63,568 nucleotides of DNA from CAYGZL01 sp964354345 (GCA_964354345.1 CAYGZL010000086.1:1-63568); one strand, 5' to 3'. Counted from the first letter of the stretch, positions 28,369 to 36,914 are shown. Notes: generated by a model not told the origin, from the sequence alone. Translations and numbers: made by a program.

Positions 28369-29120
28369 CAAACTACTCCGTGTAGTAAATCCTGCTCAAA
28401 AGTCGCCAGGCTCTCGGGTGTGCCAATATCAGCGAAATAGGCCTCTTGCACCAGACCGCCCAATTGCCCTTGCACAGCCAATGCCGGAAATACCTGGCGT
28501 TCGATAGACATAGCCTGATTGGGAGGTACATCTACCAGAGCGGACGGTTCCAGTATATAGACGCCACCATTGATCAAGGCGAGTCGTCCAGGGTAAGTTT
28601 TCAGAGTAGAGGGTTTTTCAGTGAAGGAATGGATTTTACCATCCGAACCCAGATTCACATACCCCCGCGCCTGGAGCGAGGTGATGGGTAATAAGGCAAT
28701 CGTAGCCACACAGTTATTATGAGAGGATTGGAGCGATTGATGAAGGCTCCACAACTCAGTCAGTTTTACTTTAAACAAGGTATCACCGTTCAATGCAAAG
28801 AAAGGAGAATTTATCCCCGCGCTGGCCAGACGCAATGCACCGGCTGTACCCAGGGGTACGGTTTCCATCACCGTTTCTAGTCGAGGAAGTGAATGTGAGC
28901 GCTGCCATTCTTCTACAAAATCGAATACCAGATCGCCAAGATATCCGATGGATAGAATTGTACGCTCGATCCCTTGTTCGGCCAGATAGGCGAGCAAATA
29001 AGCCAGAAAAGGTTGTCCAGCTACTCGCGCCAGCGATTTCGGCAGGTCGGATACGACCGGGCGTAAACGGGAGCCTAATCCCCCGGCTAAGATGACTGCG
29101 ACTTTCGGCTGCGCAACCAA
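28368..29120 (-). CDS. hddC: Heptose-1-phosphate nucleotidyltransferase (HddC-like)
   Basis: 250 aa. NTP_transferase fold with the pyrophosphorylase motif LAGGLGSRLRPVVSDLPKSLARVAG at the N-terminus; VVSDLPK is typical of HddC. It would activate D-glycero-alpha-D-manno-heptose 1-phosphate, probably with GTP. The start is TTG (29118-29120) with AGGAGG just upstream, 17 bases after the GT4 stop. Nucleotide specificity is inferred from the neighbours gmhA and hddA. Confidence 0.8.
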   Translation of the reverse strand: MVAQPKVAVILAGGLGSRLRPVVSDLPKSLARVAGQPFLAYLLAYLAEQGIERTILSIGYLGDLVFDFVEEWQRSHSLPRLETVMETVPLGTAGALRLASAGINSPFFALNGDTLFKVKLTELWSLHQSLQSSHNNCVATIALLPITSLQARGYVNLGSDGKIHSFTEKPSTLKTYPGRLALINGGVYILEPSALVDVPPNQAMSIERQVFPALAVQGQLGGLVQEAYFADIGTPESLATFEQDLLHGVV

Positions 29121-29137
29121 GCTGCCTCCTGAAGACC

Positions 29138-30328
29138 TCAGACCTTGTGCGGGCTGGGTGGGTGATTGCGGAACAGTAGTTCCGATTGAGCGAGTTTAAA
29201 GACTTTTTCATAAGCCGCAGCGACTTCAGTGGATGTGGAGAGGCGGATAATTTCATCCGGCTGACCCAGGAAAGCCGCCGGCTGTTCTAATACAGCGATG
29301 AGCGCCTCGGCCAGCTTCTCAGGATCAGCGGGAGGAACGATCAACCCCATCCCGCTCATCTGCACCGGTACCCGTACTCCAGGCAGATCTGAAGCGATGA
29401 CTGGCGTACCGCAGGTCATGGATTCTACCTGCACCAGGCCGTAAGACTCAGTGCTGTTGATACTGGGTAATACAGTCACCTCGCATTCCTGGAAGAAAGC
29501 AGTCATTTCGCCAGGTGAGAGGATGCCCAAAAATGACCAATGTTCGCCCAACTGCTGAATTATTGGAGCCAGGTGTCGTGCATAATTTTCTTCGCCAACA
29601 ACATTCTGATACGGGCCGACAAAAAGGACACGTGTATGAGGATATTTCTGGAGCACCTTCGGTAAAGCCTCTGCCAGATACTCAACGCCTTTTTCAGTCG
29701 CCAGTCGTGCCGCCATACCAATGATTCGCTCATCAGGTTTGATCTTGTATTTATCCCGAAAGGCCTGGCGATCCGCGGCGCTGGCAGGGGCGATTTCCAC
29801 AGGTGGGAAGATCGGGTGGATCTTGTTCAGGTAACGTTGCATAAAAGGCGAGTACTCAGCATAATCGCGGGTATTATGGACAATGATGTTGGCTGCGCGT
29901 GCGCTGATATGGTTGGCTGCATTCGAAACCAGGTTAGCAATGGAGTGTGTAAAACCAGCCGGCAACCGTAGATCACAATGGTAGGTTAACACAACCGGTT
30001 TCCCAAGCAGTCGTCCAATTACCGCGATTGGTGCTGCGTCCAGTTGGGGAGCATGGAGGTGGATAACATCGGTCTGACGGATCAGTTTCCAGGCCCACGG
30101 CAGCATGGCTGGCATGATAACGCCTTTGCTAATCCGTAGCCACACATCAGGTCGAATAATTTCCACACCGTCGCGAACTTCGCGATTAGGAAGGTTGCGA
30201 TCAAATCGGGAAGTTAAAATGACGACCTGATGCCCACGTTCGACTAATGCAGTAGCTTCTCGCTCAGCGTGGAGAGTCAAACCCGAATAATGGGGGCGGT
30301 AATATGTTAAAGCAATTAAGATCCGCAT
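29138..30328 (-). CDS. Glycosyltransferase family 4 (GT-B)
   Basis: 396 aa. N-terminal acceptor domain (ALTYYRPHYSGLTLHAEREA) and a C-terminal donor domain with GMAARLATEKGVEYLAEAL and the EX7E element in NSTESYGLVQVESMTCGTP. It likely transfers a sugar from a nucleotide donor to a lipid-linked glycan on the cytosolic face. Directly followed by hddC-gmhA-hddA, it could be the heptosyltransferase that uses their GDP-heptose (inference). Confidence 0.85.
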   Translation of the reverse strand: MRILIALTYYRPHYSGLTLHAEREATALVERGHQVVILTSRFDRNLPNREVRDGVEIIRPDVWLRISKGVIMPAMLPWAWKLIRQTDVIHLHAPQLDAAPIAVIGRLLGKPVVLTYHCDLRLPAGFTHSIANLVSNAANHISARAANIIVHNTRDYAEYSPFMQRYLNKIHPIFPPVEIAPASAADRQAFRDKYKIKPDERIIGMAARLATEKGVEYLAEALPKVLQKYPHTRVLFVGPYQNVVGEENYARHLAPIIQQLGEHWSFLGILSPGEMTAFFQECEVTVLPSINSTESYGLVQVESMTCGTPVIASDLPGVRVPVQMSGMGLIVPPADPEKLAEALIAVLEQPAAFLGQPDEIIRLSTSTEVAAAYEKVFKLAQSELLFRNHPPSPHKV

Positions 30329-30348
30329 TTCTATAACCGATGAATAAT

Positions 30349-31437
30349 TTACGGGATCCTTCTTAATGGTATCCTGCGTACGCTATGGTAGAGTCCAATC
30401 AATGTTTCACCATCACGAGCCAGGCCATATGCCCCAAAGATGCTGGTGATAATGTATTGCAACAGGTGGGCAGTGAGAGCCATGGCGAGTGCGGTCGATT
30501 TATCTAATCCGAATAGCGATAAGGCTCCAACTACAGTTAATTCGTAAACGCCCATTGCACCCGGCGAAGACGGCGCCGCGATACCAAGCGCGGCTACTGC
30601 CAGGGTAAACGCCGACCAAAGGAATCTCGCCTGGGGAAAAAAGGCCAATGTCAAGAGATAATATTGGAAAATCGCGATTGACCAATTGAGTATGATCCAA
30701 AATAAGACCAGGGAAAAACGCCCCGGGTTGGTTAAGACAGCTATACCAGAAAGAAATTCCTCTAATCGTGCCCGGCCAATTTTAAGCAGAACCGGCCAAC
30801 GCATCCCCAACCGATCAAAAGATTGCAGGCACCATTGCTGATTTCGGGCTGCCAGATAAAGAGTCCCCAAACCAAGCACAACGACTGCACCAGAAATCAT
30901 GGCGGCTTGCTGGGCCCAACCGGCGCCAACAACGAAAGGTAAAGTGCTTAACAAAAGGCCGAACGCCAGTGCCACGTCCAGGATACGCTCAACGAAAATG
31001 GTGGAAAATACTTGCCAGAAATCCATGCCAGCTTTACGCCCCAACAAGTAAGCGCGGCCCACCTCTCCCAACCGGAATGGCAGGATATTATTTAACAAGT
31101 AGCCTTCGTTCACAGTGTAAAAAACTTGTGGAAATGTAGCTTGTTCGCGCAACAACGTACGCCAGACGACCCCTCGAACGATTAACCAGAGCAATGAGAA
31201 GCCGGCGCACACCGCTACCAGCCGGTAATCCGCCAGGCTCAAGGCGTTCACCAATCGCCGTAGATCTGCCAGGTAAAAGACTAGCGCCAGGCAGAGAACA
31301 CTGATAATCAGACCGGGAAGAGCCCGTTTCCAATCCCTGTTTTTTCCCGGCTCGCGTGGAGGTTCGGTATTAATTCTAGTCCTCCCCCAAGCGTAGGACT
31401 GCGAAAAAGGCTTCTTGTGGGATTTCAACGTTTCCAA
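30349..31437 (-). CDS. Flippase-like membrane protein (LPG_synthase_TM / UPF0104)
   Basis: Up to 362 aa with about 8-9 TM segments. The GEVGRAYLLGRKAGMDFWQVFSTIFVERILDVA block and SSPGAMGVYELTVVGALSLFG are typical of the PF03706-type family. Members include lysyl-phosphatidylglycerol synthase TM parts and proteins near glycan genes thought to move or modify lipids. The start is uncertain. TTG at 31435-31437 lies inside lepA (62-base overlap) with no Shine-Dalgarno. After the lepA stop the only well-placed codon behind GGGGGAGG is ATT at 31372-31374. Confidence 0.8.
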   Translation of the reverse strand: METLKSHKKPFSQSYAWGRTRINTEPPREPGKNRDWKRALPGLIISVLCLALVFYLADLRRLVNALSLADYRLVAVCAGFSLLWLIVRGVVWRTLLREQATFPQVFYTVNEGYLLNNILPFRLGEVGRAYLLGRKAGMDFWQVFSTIFVERILDVALAFGLLLSTLPFVVGAGWAQQAAMISGAVVVLGLGTLYLAARNQQWCLQSFDRLGMRWPVLLKIGRARLEEFLSGIAVLTNPGRFSLVLFWIILNWSIAIFQYYLLTLAFFPQARFLWSAFTLAVAALGIAAPSSPGAMGVYELTVVGALSLFGLDKSTALAMALTAHLLQYIITSIFGAYGLARDGETLIGLYHSVRRIPLRRIP

Positions 31438-33178
31438 CCATCTTCATGCGCCTTTTGCCACGTTTTTGTTTTTCGAGCAATTTCTTTTTACGGGTGATGT
31501 CCCCACCATAGCACTTGGACAGGACATCTTTGCGTAACGCCTTGACATTGGCGCGCGAGATCACCCGCCCACTGGCGTACGCCTGGATGGGTACATCAAA
31601 TAACTGGCGCGGGATTAGTCCTTTCAGTTTGGTAATCAGAGCCTGGCCTTTGTGGTAGGCATCATCGCGATGAACAATCGTAGCTAATGCATCAAGCGGC
31701 TCTTCGTTAACCAGGATATCTAATTTCACCAGGTCGTCTCGCCGGTATTCAGCGAAATGATAATCCAACGAAGCATACCCGCGCGTCCGGCTTTTCAATT
31801 GATCGAAGAAATCTATGATTAATTCAGAGAGTGGGATCTGAAAATTGAGCTGCACGCGATTCGGCGCAGGATAATCCTGCGAGGTAAAAATCCCGCGCCG
31901 TTTAGTCGTCAAATCCATTACCGTACCATAATAATCTGTCGGTGTAAAAATTTCAATATTCATCCAGGGTTCGCGGATTTCTTCCACCTCGGCTTCATCA
32001 GGCAAATCCGCCGGGGAGTCGATCAGGATCACGCCATTGCCGCGCAAGACGACTTCATATTCGACCGAGGGTGCGGTGACGATAATATCCAGATCATACT
32101 CTCGTTCCAGGCGTTCCTGGATGATTTCCATGTGAAACATACCCAGGAACCCGCAGCGAAAGCCGAAGTTTAACGCCTGGGATGTTTCGGGTTCGTATAC
32201 CAGGGAGGCATCGTTAAGCTGGAGTTTCTCTAAGGCATCTTTTAAGTCGGCGTAATCTTCGCCTTCAACCGGATAAATGCCGGCAAACACCATTGGTTTT
32301 ACTTTCCGGTAGCCTGGCAATGGAGATAGGGTTGGGTTTGCTACAGCCGTGAATGTATCTCCCACCCGGCATTCCCTGACCGTCTTCAATCCGGTTGCGA
32401 CATATCCCACTTCGCCAGCGGATAAGCCGGATGTTGGACGCAATTCGGGTGCGAAAATACCCACTTCGATCGGTTTCAACTCCGATCCGCTGGCCATTAG
32501 CAAGAGGGTGTCGCTAGGCCGGATCTCACCCTCCATCACCCGCACATAAGCGACGACCCCTTTGTAGGAATCGTAGTGTGAATCAAAGATCAAGGCCTGC
32601 AATGGAGCCGTATCATCGCCGCGTGGTGGAGGTATACGATGAACAATGGCCTCCAGTACTTCCTCAACATTTATTCCTGCTTTGGCAGAGATGCGCAGGA
32701 TGCTCTCTGCGGGTACACCGATCAGGTTGCTGATATCCTGAGCTACCTCATCCGGGTGAGCGGAAGGCAGGTCAATTTTATTAATAATCGGGACAATTTC
32801 CAGATCGGCTTCCAGTGCCAGGTAGAGATTGGCCAGGGTTTGGGCTTCGATGCCCTGGCTGGCGTCAATTACCAATAACGCCCCTTCGCAGGCAACCAAA
32901 GCCCGGCTGACTTCGTAACCGAAATCAACATGACCTGGTGTATCAATCAGGTTAAGCTCATACCCCTGACCATCCCGGGCAGTGTAGTTCATCCTTACGG
33001 CCGAGGCTTTGATCGTGACACCCTTTTCACGTTCCAGATCCATGCTATCGAGTACCTGTTCAATCATATCGCGATCGGAAATGGTGCCGGTAATTTGAAG
33101 CAGGCGGTCGGCCAGGGTTGATTTTCCATGGTCGATATGAGCGATAATACAGAAATTTCGGATGTGATTAGTTATCAT
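31376..33178 (-). CDS. lepA: Elongation factor 4 (LepA), ribosome back-translocating GTPase
   Basis: 600 aa from the ATG at 33176-33178 (a TTG two codons upstream also exists). G1 AHIDHGKSTLADRL, G3 DTPGHVDF and G4 NKIDLPSA mark a translational GTPase. The C-terminal LepA-specific domain ends in GKRRMKMVGNVEIP, with KALRKDVLSKCYGGDITRKKKLLEKQ. It acts on the ribosome during translation stress. It is the first gene of the long minus-strand run and is preceded by a promoter-like site and a 5' hairpin. The GGGGGAGG near its stop codon may serve as the ribosome site for the next gene. Confidence 0.97.
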   Translation of the reverse strand: MITNHIRNFCIIAHIDHGKSTLADRLLQITGTISDRDMIEQVLDSMDLEREKGVTIKASAVRMNYTARDGQGYELNLIDTPGHVDFGYEVSRALVACEGALLVIDASQGIEAQTLANLYLALEADLEIVPIINKIDLPSAHPDEVAQDISNLIGVPAESILRISAKAGINVEEVLEAIVHRIPPPRGDDTAPLQALIFDSHYDSYKGVVAYVRVMEGEIRPSDTLLLMASGSELKPIEVGIFAPELRPTSGLSAGEVGYVATGLKTVRECRVGDTFTAVANPTLSPLPGYRKVKPMVFAGIYPVEGEDYADLKDALEKLQLNDASLVYEPETSQALNFGFRCGFLGMFHMEIIQERLEREYDLDIIVTAPSVEYEVVLRGNGVILIDSPADLPDEAEVEEIREPWMNIEIFTPTDYYGTVMDLTTKRRGIFTSQDYPAPNRVQLNFQIPLSELIIDFFDQLKSRTRGYASLDYHFAEYRRDDLVKLDILVNEEPLDALATIVHRDDAYHKGQALITKLKGLIPRQLFDVPIQAYASGRVISRANVKALRKDVLSKCYGGDITRKKKLLEKQKRGKRRMKMVGNVEIPQEAFFAVLRLGED

Positions 33179-33200
33179 TTGCAACCAGTACGGAAGAACT

Positions 33201-33221
33201 CCGATCCACAGCGTGGATCGG
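33201..33221 (-). promoter_or_regulatory. 5' leader hairpin ahead of lepA
   Basis: Perfect 9-base inverted repeat CCGATCCAC / GTGGATCGG with a 3-base loop, 23 bases upstream of the lepA ATG. It would sit at the very 5' end of the message if the promoter at 33230-33259 is used. No clear Shine-Dalgarno lies between the hairpin and the ATG. It may protect the 5' end or affect translation. Confidence 0.45.
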
Positions 33222-33229
33222 CATCCGAA

Positions 33230-33259
33230 AGTATACCCGATTTTATTCGCTGTTCGGAA
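33230..33259 (-). promoter_or_regulatory. Putative promoter for the lepA-to-kinase run
   Basis: Minus strand: -35-like TTCCGA (33254-33259), 18-base spacer, -10 TATACT (33230-33235). It lies in the gap between tlyA and lepA. The -35 is weak and transcription from tlyA could also read through. Confidence 0.4.
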
Positions 33260-33275
33260 GCCTTTAGTCAGTTCC

Positions 33276-34097
33276 TTATACAGCTTCGATCAGGGATGCC
33301 GGGCTGAGGGTGGGAGGGTGTGGATCAACTACCGGGTAAATCCACCAGGCTAAAAATTCGGTATTTCCCTTCGGACCAAGCAGCGATGAACGGATCAAGC
33401 CGCATGGCTCAAGCCCTTCTTGCCAGGCATATTCGAGGATATCTAATAAAATCTGGCGGTGTATGGCGGGATCACGAATGACACCCTCCCCTCGGGCTAC
33501 CTGGCGTCGTCGCGCTTCAAATTGGGGTTTGATTAATCCGATAATCGCAGAGCACCCATACTGTTGGTTAGCTGGCTCAGCCGCGGGAGGGATCAGCCAA
33601 CCCTTGACGACCGGTAGCAACAGTTTCAGTGAAATAAAGGATGCATCAATCGTCGCCAGAGATATCTCTTCAGGTAACTTTTCAACATAGCGTGCATTGG
33701 TATTCTCCATGACGACTACTCGAGGATCCTGGCGCAGTCTCCAATGTAAAATTCCCTGGCCAACATCAATTGCGTATACTCGCGCTGCACCATGTTGTAA
33801 TAGGCAATCGGTAAAACCACCGGTCGAGGCGCCCACATCCGCACAAATCTTACCGGCAACCTGGACTGGAAAGCTCTCCAGGGCAGCCGCCAACTTATCT
33901 CCTCCGCGTGAGACAAACCGGTCACCCAGGTCGATTTCCAGGCGCGCTCCTTCAAGGATGTATACCGAAGGCTGAGCGACCACCTGTCCTTCGACTCGCA
34001 CCTGGCCGGCCATAATTAAGCGTTGCGCCAGGGAGCAGCTTTCTACCATCCCGCGCTCAACCAAAGCGAGATCCAGGCGTTGTTTCTTCATGCGCAT
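33276..34097 (-). CDS. tlyA: TlyA-family rRNA 2'-O-methyltransferase / hemolysin-like
   Basis: 273 aa. An N-terminal S4 RNA-binding domain (KQRLDLALVERGMVESCSLAQRLIMAGQV) precedes an FtsJ-type methyltransferase domain with the SAM motif CADVGASTGGFTDCLLQHGA. TlyA proteins 2'-O-methylate cytidines in 16S and 23S rRNA. Its first ATG at 34095-34097 is closely followed by another. It is divergent from the UbiA-MVK-IPK operon. Its own promoter must lie in the 100-odd bases up to 34204. Confidence 0.9.
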   Translation of the reverse strand: MRMKKQRLDLALVERGMVESCSLAQRLIMAGQVRVEGQVVAQPSVYILEGARLEIDLGDRFVSRGGDKLAAALESFPVQVAGKICADVGASTGGFTDCLLQHGAARVYAIDVGQGILHWRLRQDPRVVVMENTNARYVEKLPEEISLATIDASFISLKLLLPVVKGWLIPPAAEPANQQYGCSAIIGLIKPQFEARRRQVARGEGVIRDPAIHRQILLDILEYAWQEGLEPCGLIRSSLLGPKGNTEFLAWWIYPVVDPHPPTLSPASLIEAV

Positions 34098-34203
34098 ATT
34101 TTAACCGGGAATTTGATGATTACCAGTGAAATGGTAGAAATGCTGGACTTTAGTTCACCAGTTTCTCTATACTTATTTGCGACACCTATGCTATCATAGC
34201 GCC

Positions 34204-35094
34204 ATGATAATAAGGATGGCTCGGGCGATCATCATCACGATGCGACCACGCCAGTGGATGAAGAACGGCGTCTTGTTTGCCGCGCTGGTTTTTGATCGCC
34301 AGCTTGGATTTCATCATTGGCCGGCGACTTTGCGAACAATCGCTGGTTTTCTTATTTTTTGTCTGCTATCCGGTGCGGTCTATCTTATTAATGATATCGC
34401 CGATAAAGAGTCGGACCGGGTTCATCCCAAGAAAAGCCTCCGACCGATTGCTGCGGGGGAGCTACCTGTGCCGGTGGCCTGGGGGGCCGCGATTCTCATT
34501 CTGCTGATTATTTTCCCCTTGGCCTGTTGGCTTTCAGTTTGGTTTGCATTAGTCAGCCTGGGGTACTTAATTCTAAACCTGGCGTATTCAAAGTGGGTTA
34601 AACATATTCCACTCCTGGATGTTTTTTCGATTGCCGTCGGTTTTGTGTTGCGAGTTGGGGCAGGCGTCGCCTTAATCCAGGTTTCGCGTTTCTCTCCCTG
34701 GTTGTATGTGATTACCACCCTTGGATCGCTCTATATCGGCTTCGGGAAACGACGGGCTGAGTTGGCTTTACTGGCAGACGATGCAAATACTCACCGGCGT
34801 GTATTAGAAGGATACACCATTCCTTTACTGGATCAATTCATAACGATTGTATCAGCCACGACGATCATTGCTTACAGCCTGTATACATTTTCCGCACCAG
34901 ACTTGCCCAATGATCACGTGATGATGCTGACAATCCCTTTTGTAATTTATGGTGTGCTTCGCTATCTATATCTGATTCAATTGAAACATAGCGGTGGTGC
35001 ACCGGAGGAAGTCTTGCTGTCTGATCGTCCCTTACAGATAACAATTGCGCTGTGGGGATTTGCAGTCCTGTTTATATTTTATGTGAACCGGTAA
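34204..35094 (+). CDS. UbiA-family prenyltransferase, DPPR-synthase-like
   Basis: 296 aa with about 8-9 TM segments. The Mg-binding motif is N63-D64-x-x-D67-x-x-x-D71 followed by HPKKSLRPIAAG; the HPxKxxRPIAAG extension is typical of decaprenyl-phosphate phosphoribosyltransferases. These join phosphoribosyl pyrophosphate to a polyprenyl phosphate, the first step to polyprenyl-phosphoryl-ribose or arabinose donors. A TTG start at 34177 is possible, but ATG at 34204 fits the family better. No good Shine-Dalgarno is visible. It leads an operon with mevalonate kinase (18-base gap) and isopentenyl phosphate kinase. Confidence 0.82.
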   Translation: MIIRMARAIIITMRPRQWMKNGVLFAALVFDRQLGFHHWPATLRTIAGFLIFCLLSGAVYLINDIADKESDRVHPKKSLRPIAAGELPVPVAWGAAILILLIIFPLACWLSVWFALVSLGYLILNLAYSKWVKHIPLLDVFSIAVGFVLRVGAGVALIQVSRFSPWLYVITTLGSLYIGFGKRRAELALLADDANTHRRVLEGYTIPLLDQFITIVSATTIIAYSLYTFSAPDLPNDHVMMLTIPFVIYGVLRYLYLIQLKHSGGAPEEVLLSDRPLQITIALWGFAVLFIFYVNR

Positions 35095-35112
35095 GGATGA
35101 AACAATCGCTAT

Positions 35113-36063
35113 ATGCCTGCCATGACTGCAACTGCTCCAGGAAAGGTTATCTTATTTGGCGAGCATGCAGTCGTTTATGGAAGACCAGCGATTGCCGCGC
35201 CAGTGAACCAGGTTCAAGCCAGGGCAGTCATTCAGGCTGAGCCGCGCGCTGTTGCAGGGAGTGTCCATGTCCAGGCGCCGGATATCCATCTGGATGTGAT
35301 GTTGGCTGACTTACCCGGCGACCATCCTATATCCCTGACGGTCAGGAGTGTCCTGGTTGAGTATGGGTTAACCCGATCGCCAGCCTGCACAATTCGGGTG
35401 ACCTCCACGATCCCCATCGCCTCAGGATTGGGATCCGGGGCGGCTGTGGCTGTCGCGTTGTTGCGCGCTTTCTCGGCTTTCTTGGGACAACCTTTACCAA
35501 ATGAACGGATCAGTGCACTGGCCTTTGAAGTAGAGAAGATCCATCACGGCACACCCTCGGGGATTGATAATACAGTAATTACTTATGCGATGCCAGTTTA
35601 TTTCGTACACGGTCCAGCCAGGAATACCATCGAACTCATTTCAGTTTCAGTGCCAATTACCCTGGTGATTGGAGATACCGGAGTGCCCAGCCCAACGGCT
35701 CAGGCGGTAGGTGATTTGCGCCATGCCTGGCAGTCAGATCCAAAGCGTTATGAACCATTGTTTGATCGGATGGGCTGGATTACTCAAATGGCACGCCAGG
35801 CGATCGTAGATGGGCGACCAGAATTGTTAGGTGACCTGATGAATCAAAATCAGGATATCCTCTCTCAAGTCGGAGTATCCTCTCCAGAATTGGATCGGTT
35901 GGTAAGCGCCGCACGCGCGGGCGGCGCGTCAGGTGCGAAGCTATCCGGTGGGGGAAAAGGCGGGAACATGATTGCTCTGGCTTTACCGGCTGTTGCTACG
36001 CAGGTTGCTCGTGCGCTCAAAGAGGCTGGCGCAGTACGGACAATCATCACTACGATCAAGTAG
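35113..36063 (+). CDS. mvk: Mevalonate kinase
   Basis: 316 aa GHMP kinase. ATAPGKVILFGEHAVVYG at the N-terminus, the ATP loop IPIASGLGSGAAVAVAL, the mevalonate-kinase signature EVEKIHHGTPSGIDN and the C-terminal KLSGGGKGGNM are all present. It phosphorylates mevalonate at C5. It is followed 9 bases later by isopentenyl phosphate kinase. A second ATG (35122) is an equally plausible start. Confidence 0.93.
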   Translation: MPAMTATAPGKVILFGEHAVVYGRPAIAAPVNQVQARAVIQAEPRAVAGSVHVQAPDIHLDVMLADLPGDHPISLTVRSVLVEYGLTRSPACTIRVTSTIPIASGLGSGAAVAVALLRAFSAFLGQPLPNERISALAFEVEKIHHGTPSGIDNTVITYAMPVYFVHGPARNTIELISVSVPITLVIGDTGVPSPTAQAVGDLRHAWQSDPKRYEPLFDRMGWITQMARQAIVDGRPELLGDLMNQNQDILSQVGVSSPELDRLVSAARAGGASGAKLSGGGKGGNMIALALPAVATQVARALKEAGAVRTIITTIK

Positions 36064-36072
36064 GCTCATCAC

Positions 36073-36888
36073 ATGTCTGATACCGGGTCTGATCTCTATT
36101 TTCTCAAACTCGGTGGATCGTTGATCACCGATAAAACTCGCCCACACACGGCTCGAATGGAAGTGATTACCCGTCTGGCGCAAGAGATAGCGCTGGCACG
36201 CCAGGTCCGACCGGAGCTCCACCTGATCCTGGGGCATGGGTCCGGTTCTTATGGTCATGTACCAGCCCGGAAGTACAATACCCGCCAGGAGGTACGAACA
36301 CCAGAGGAATGGCTGGGCTTTTTGGAGGTGTGGCGTGAAGCGGCAGCCTTGAACCGGTTAGTGGTGGATGCACTTACTCAATTGGGATTGCCAGCACTGG
36401 CGTTTTCACCGCTGGCGAGTGTTTCGGCGCGGGATGGCCAGGTGGAGACATGGAACCTGGCGCCTCTACAGGCAGCTCTCGCAGCCGGGTTGTTGCCTGT
36501 GATCCAGGGGGATGTAATTTTTGATCGAGTGCGCGGCGGCACGATCCTCTCCACTGAAGATTTATTTGTTTATCTGGCATATGCACTTCACCCGAGCCGC
36601 ATCCTTCTTGCTGGCTTGGAGCCCGGGGTTTGGGAAGATTACCCGACCTGTCATCACATCGTTAAGGAGATTACTCCGCATAATATAGCCGAATATCTAC
36701 CAGCTTTAGGAGGCTCGTCCGCAATGGATGTTACAGGGGGCATGGTCAATAAGGTACTCCTGAGCGTCCAGCTGGTTAGCGACATGCCGGATTTGCAAGT
36801 AAACATCTTTTCAGGCGAGATTCCTGGCTTATTGGAAAAAGCCTTATCAGGTCAACTGGTTGGCACATTAATTCAATCGCTTGAATAA
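36073..36888 (+). CDS. ipk: Isopentenyl phosphate kinase
   Basis: 271 aa amino-acid-kinase fold. LKLGGSLITDK with Lys12, then GHGSGSYGH with His62 at the position of the catalytic His that marks IPK, and GDVIFDRVRGGTILSTEDL. It phosphorylates isopentenyl phosphate to isopentenyl diphosphate. Paired with mevalonate kinase, it points to the alternative mevalonate route in which mevalonate 5-phosphate is decarboxylated first, a route reported in the chloroflexote Roseiflexus castenholzii. The decarboxylase is not in this window. Confidence 0.92.
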   Translation: MSDTGSDLYFLKLGGSLITDKTRPHTARMEVITRLAQEIALARQVRPELHLILGHGSGSYGHVPARKYNTRQEVRTPEEWLGFLEVWREAAALNRLVVDALTQLGLPALAFSPLASVSARDGQVETWNLAPLQAALAAGLLPVIQGDVIFDRVRGGTILSTEDLFVYLAYALHPSRILLAGLEPGVWEDYPTCHHIVKEITPHNIAEYLPALGGSSAMDVTGGMVNKVLLSVQLVSDMPDLQVNIFSGEIPGLLEKALSGQLVGTLIQSLE

Positions 36889-36914
36889 ACCTCAAATTTC
36901 CTACAAAACTTATT

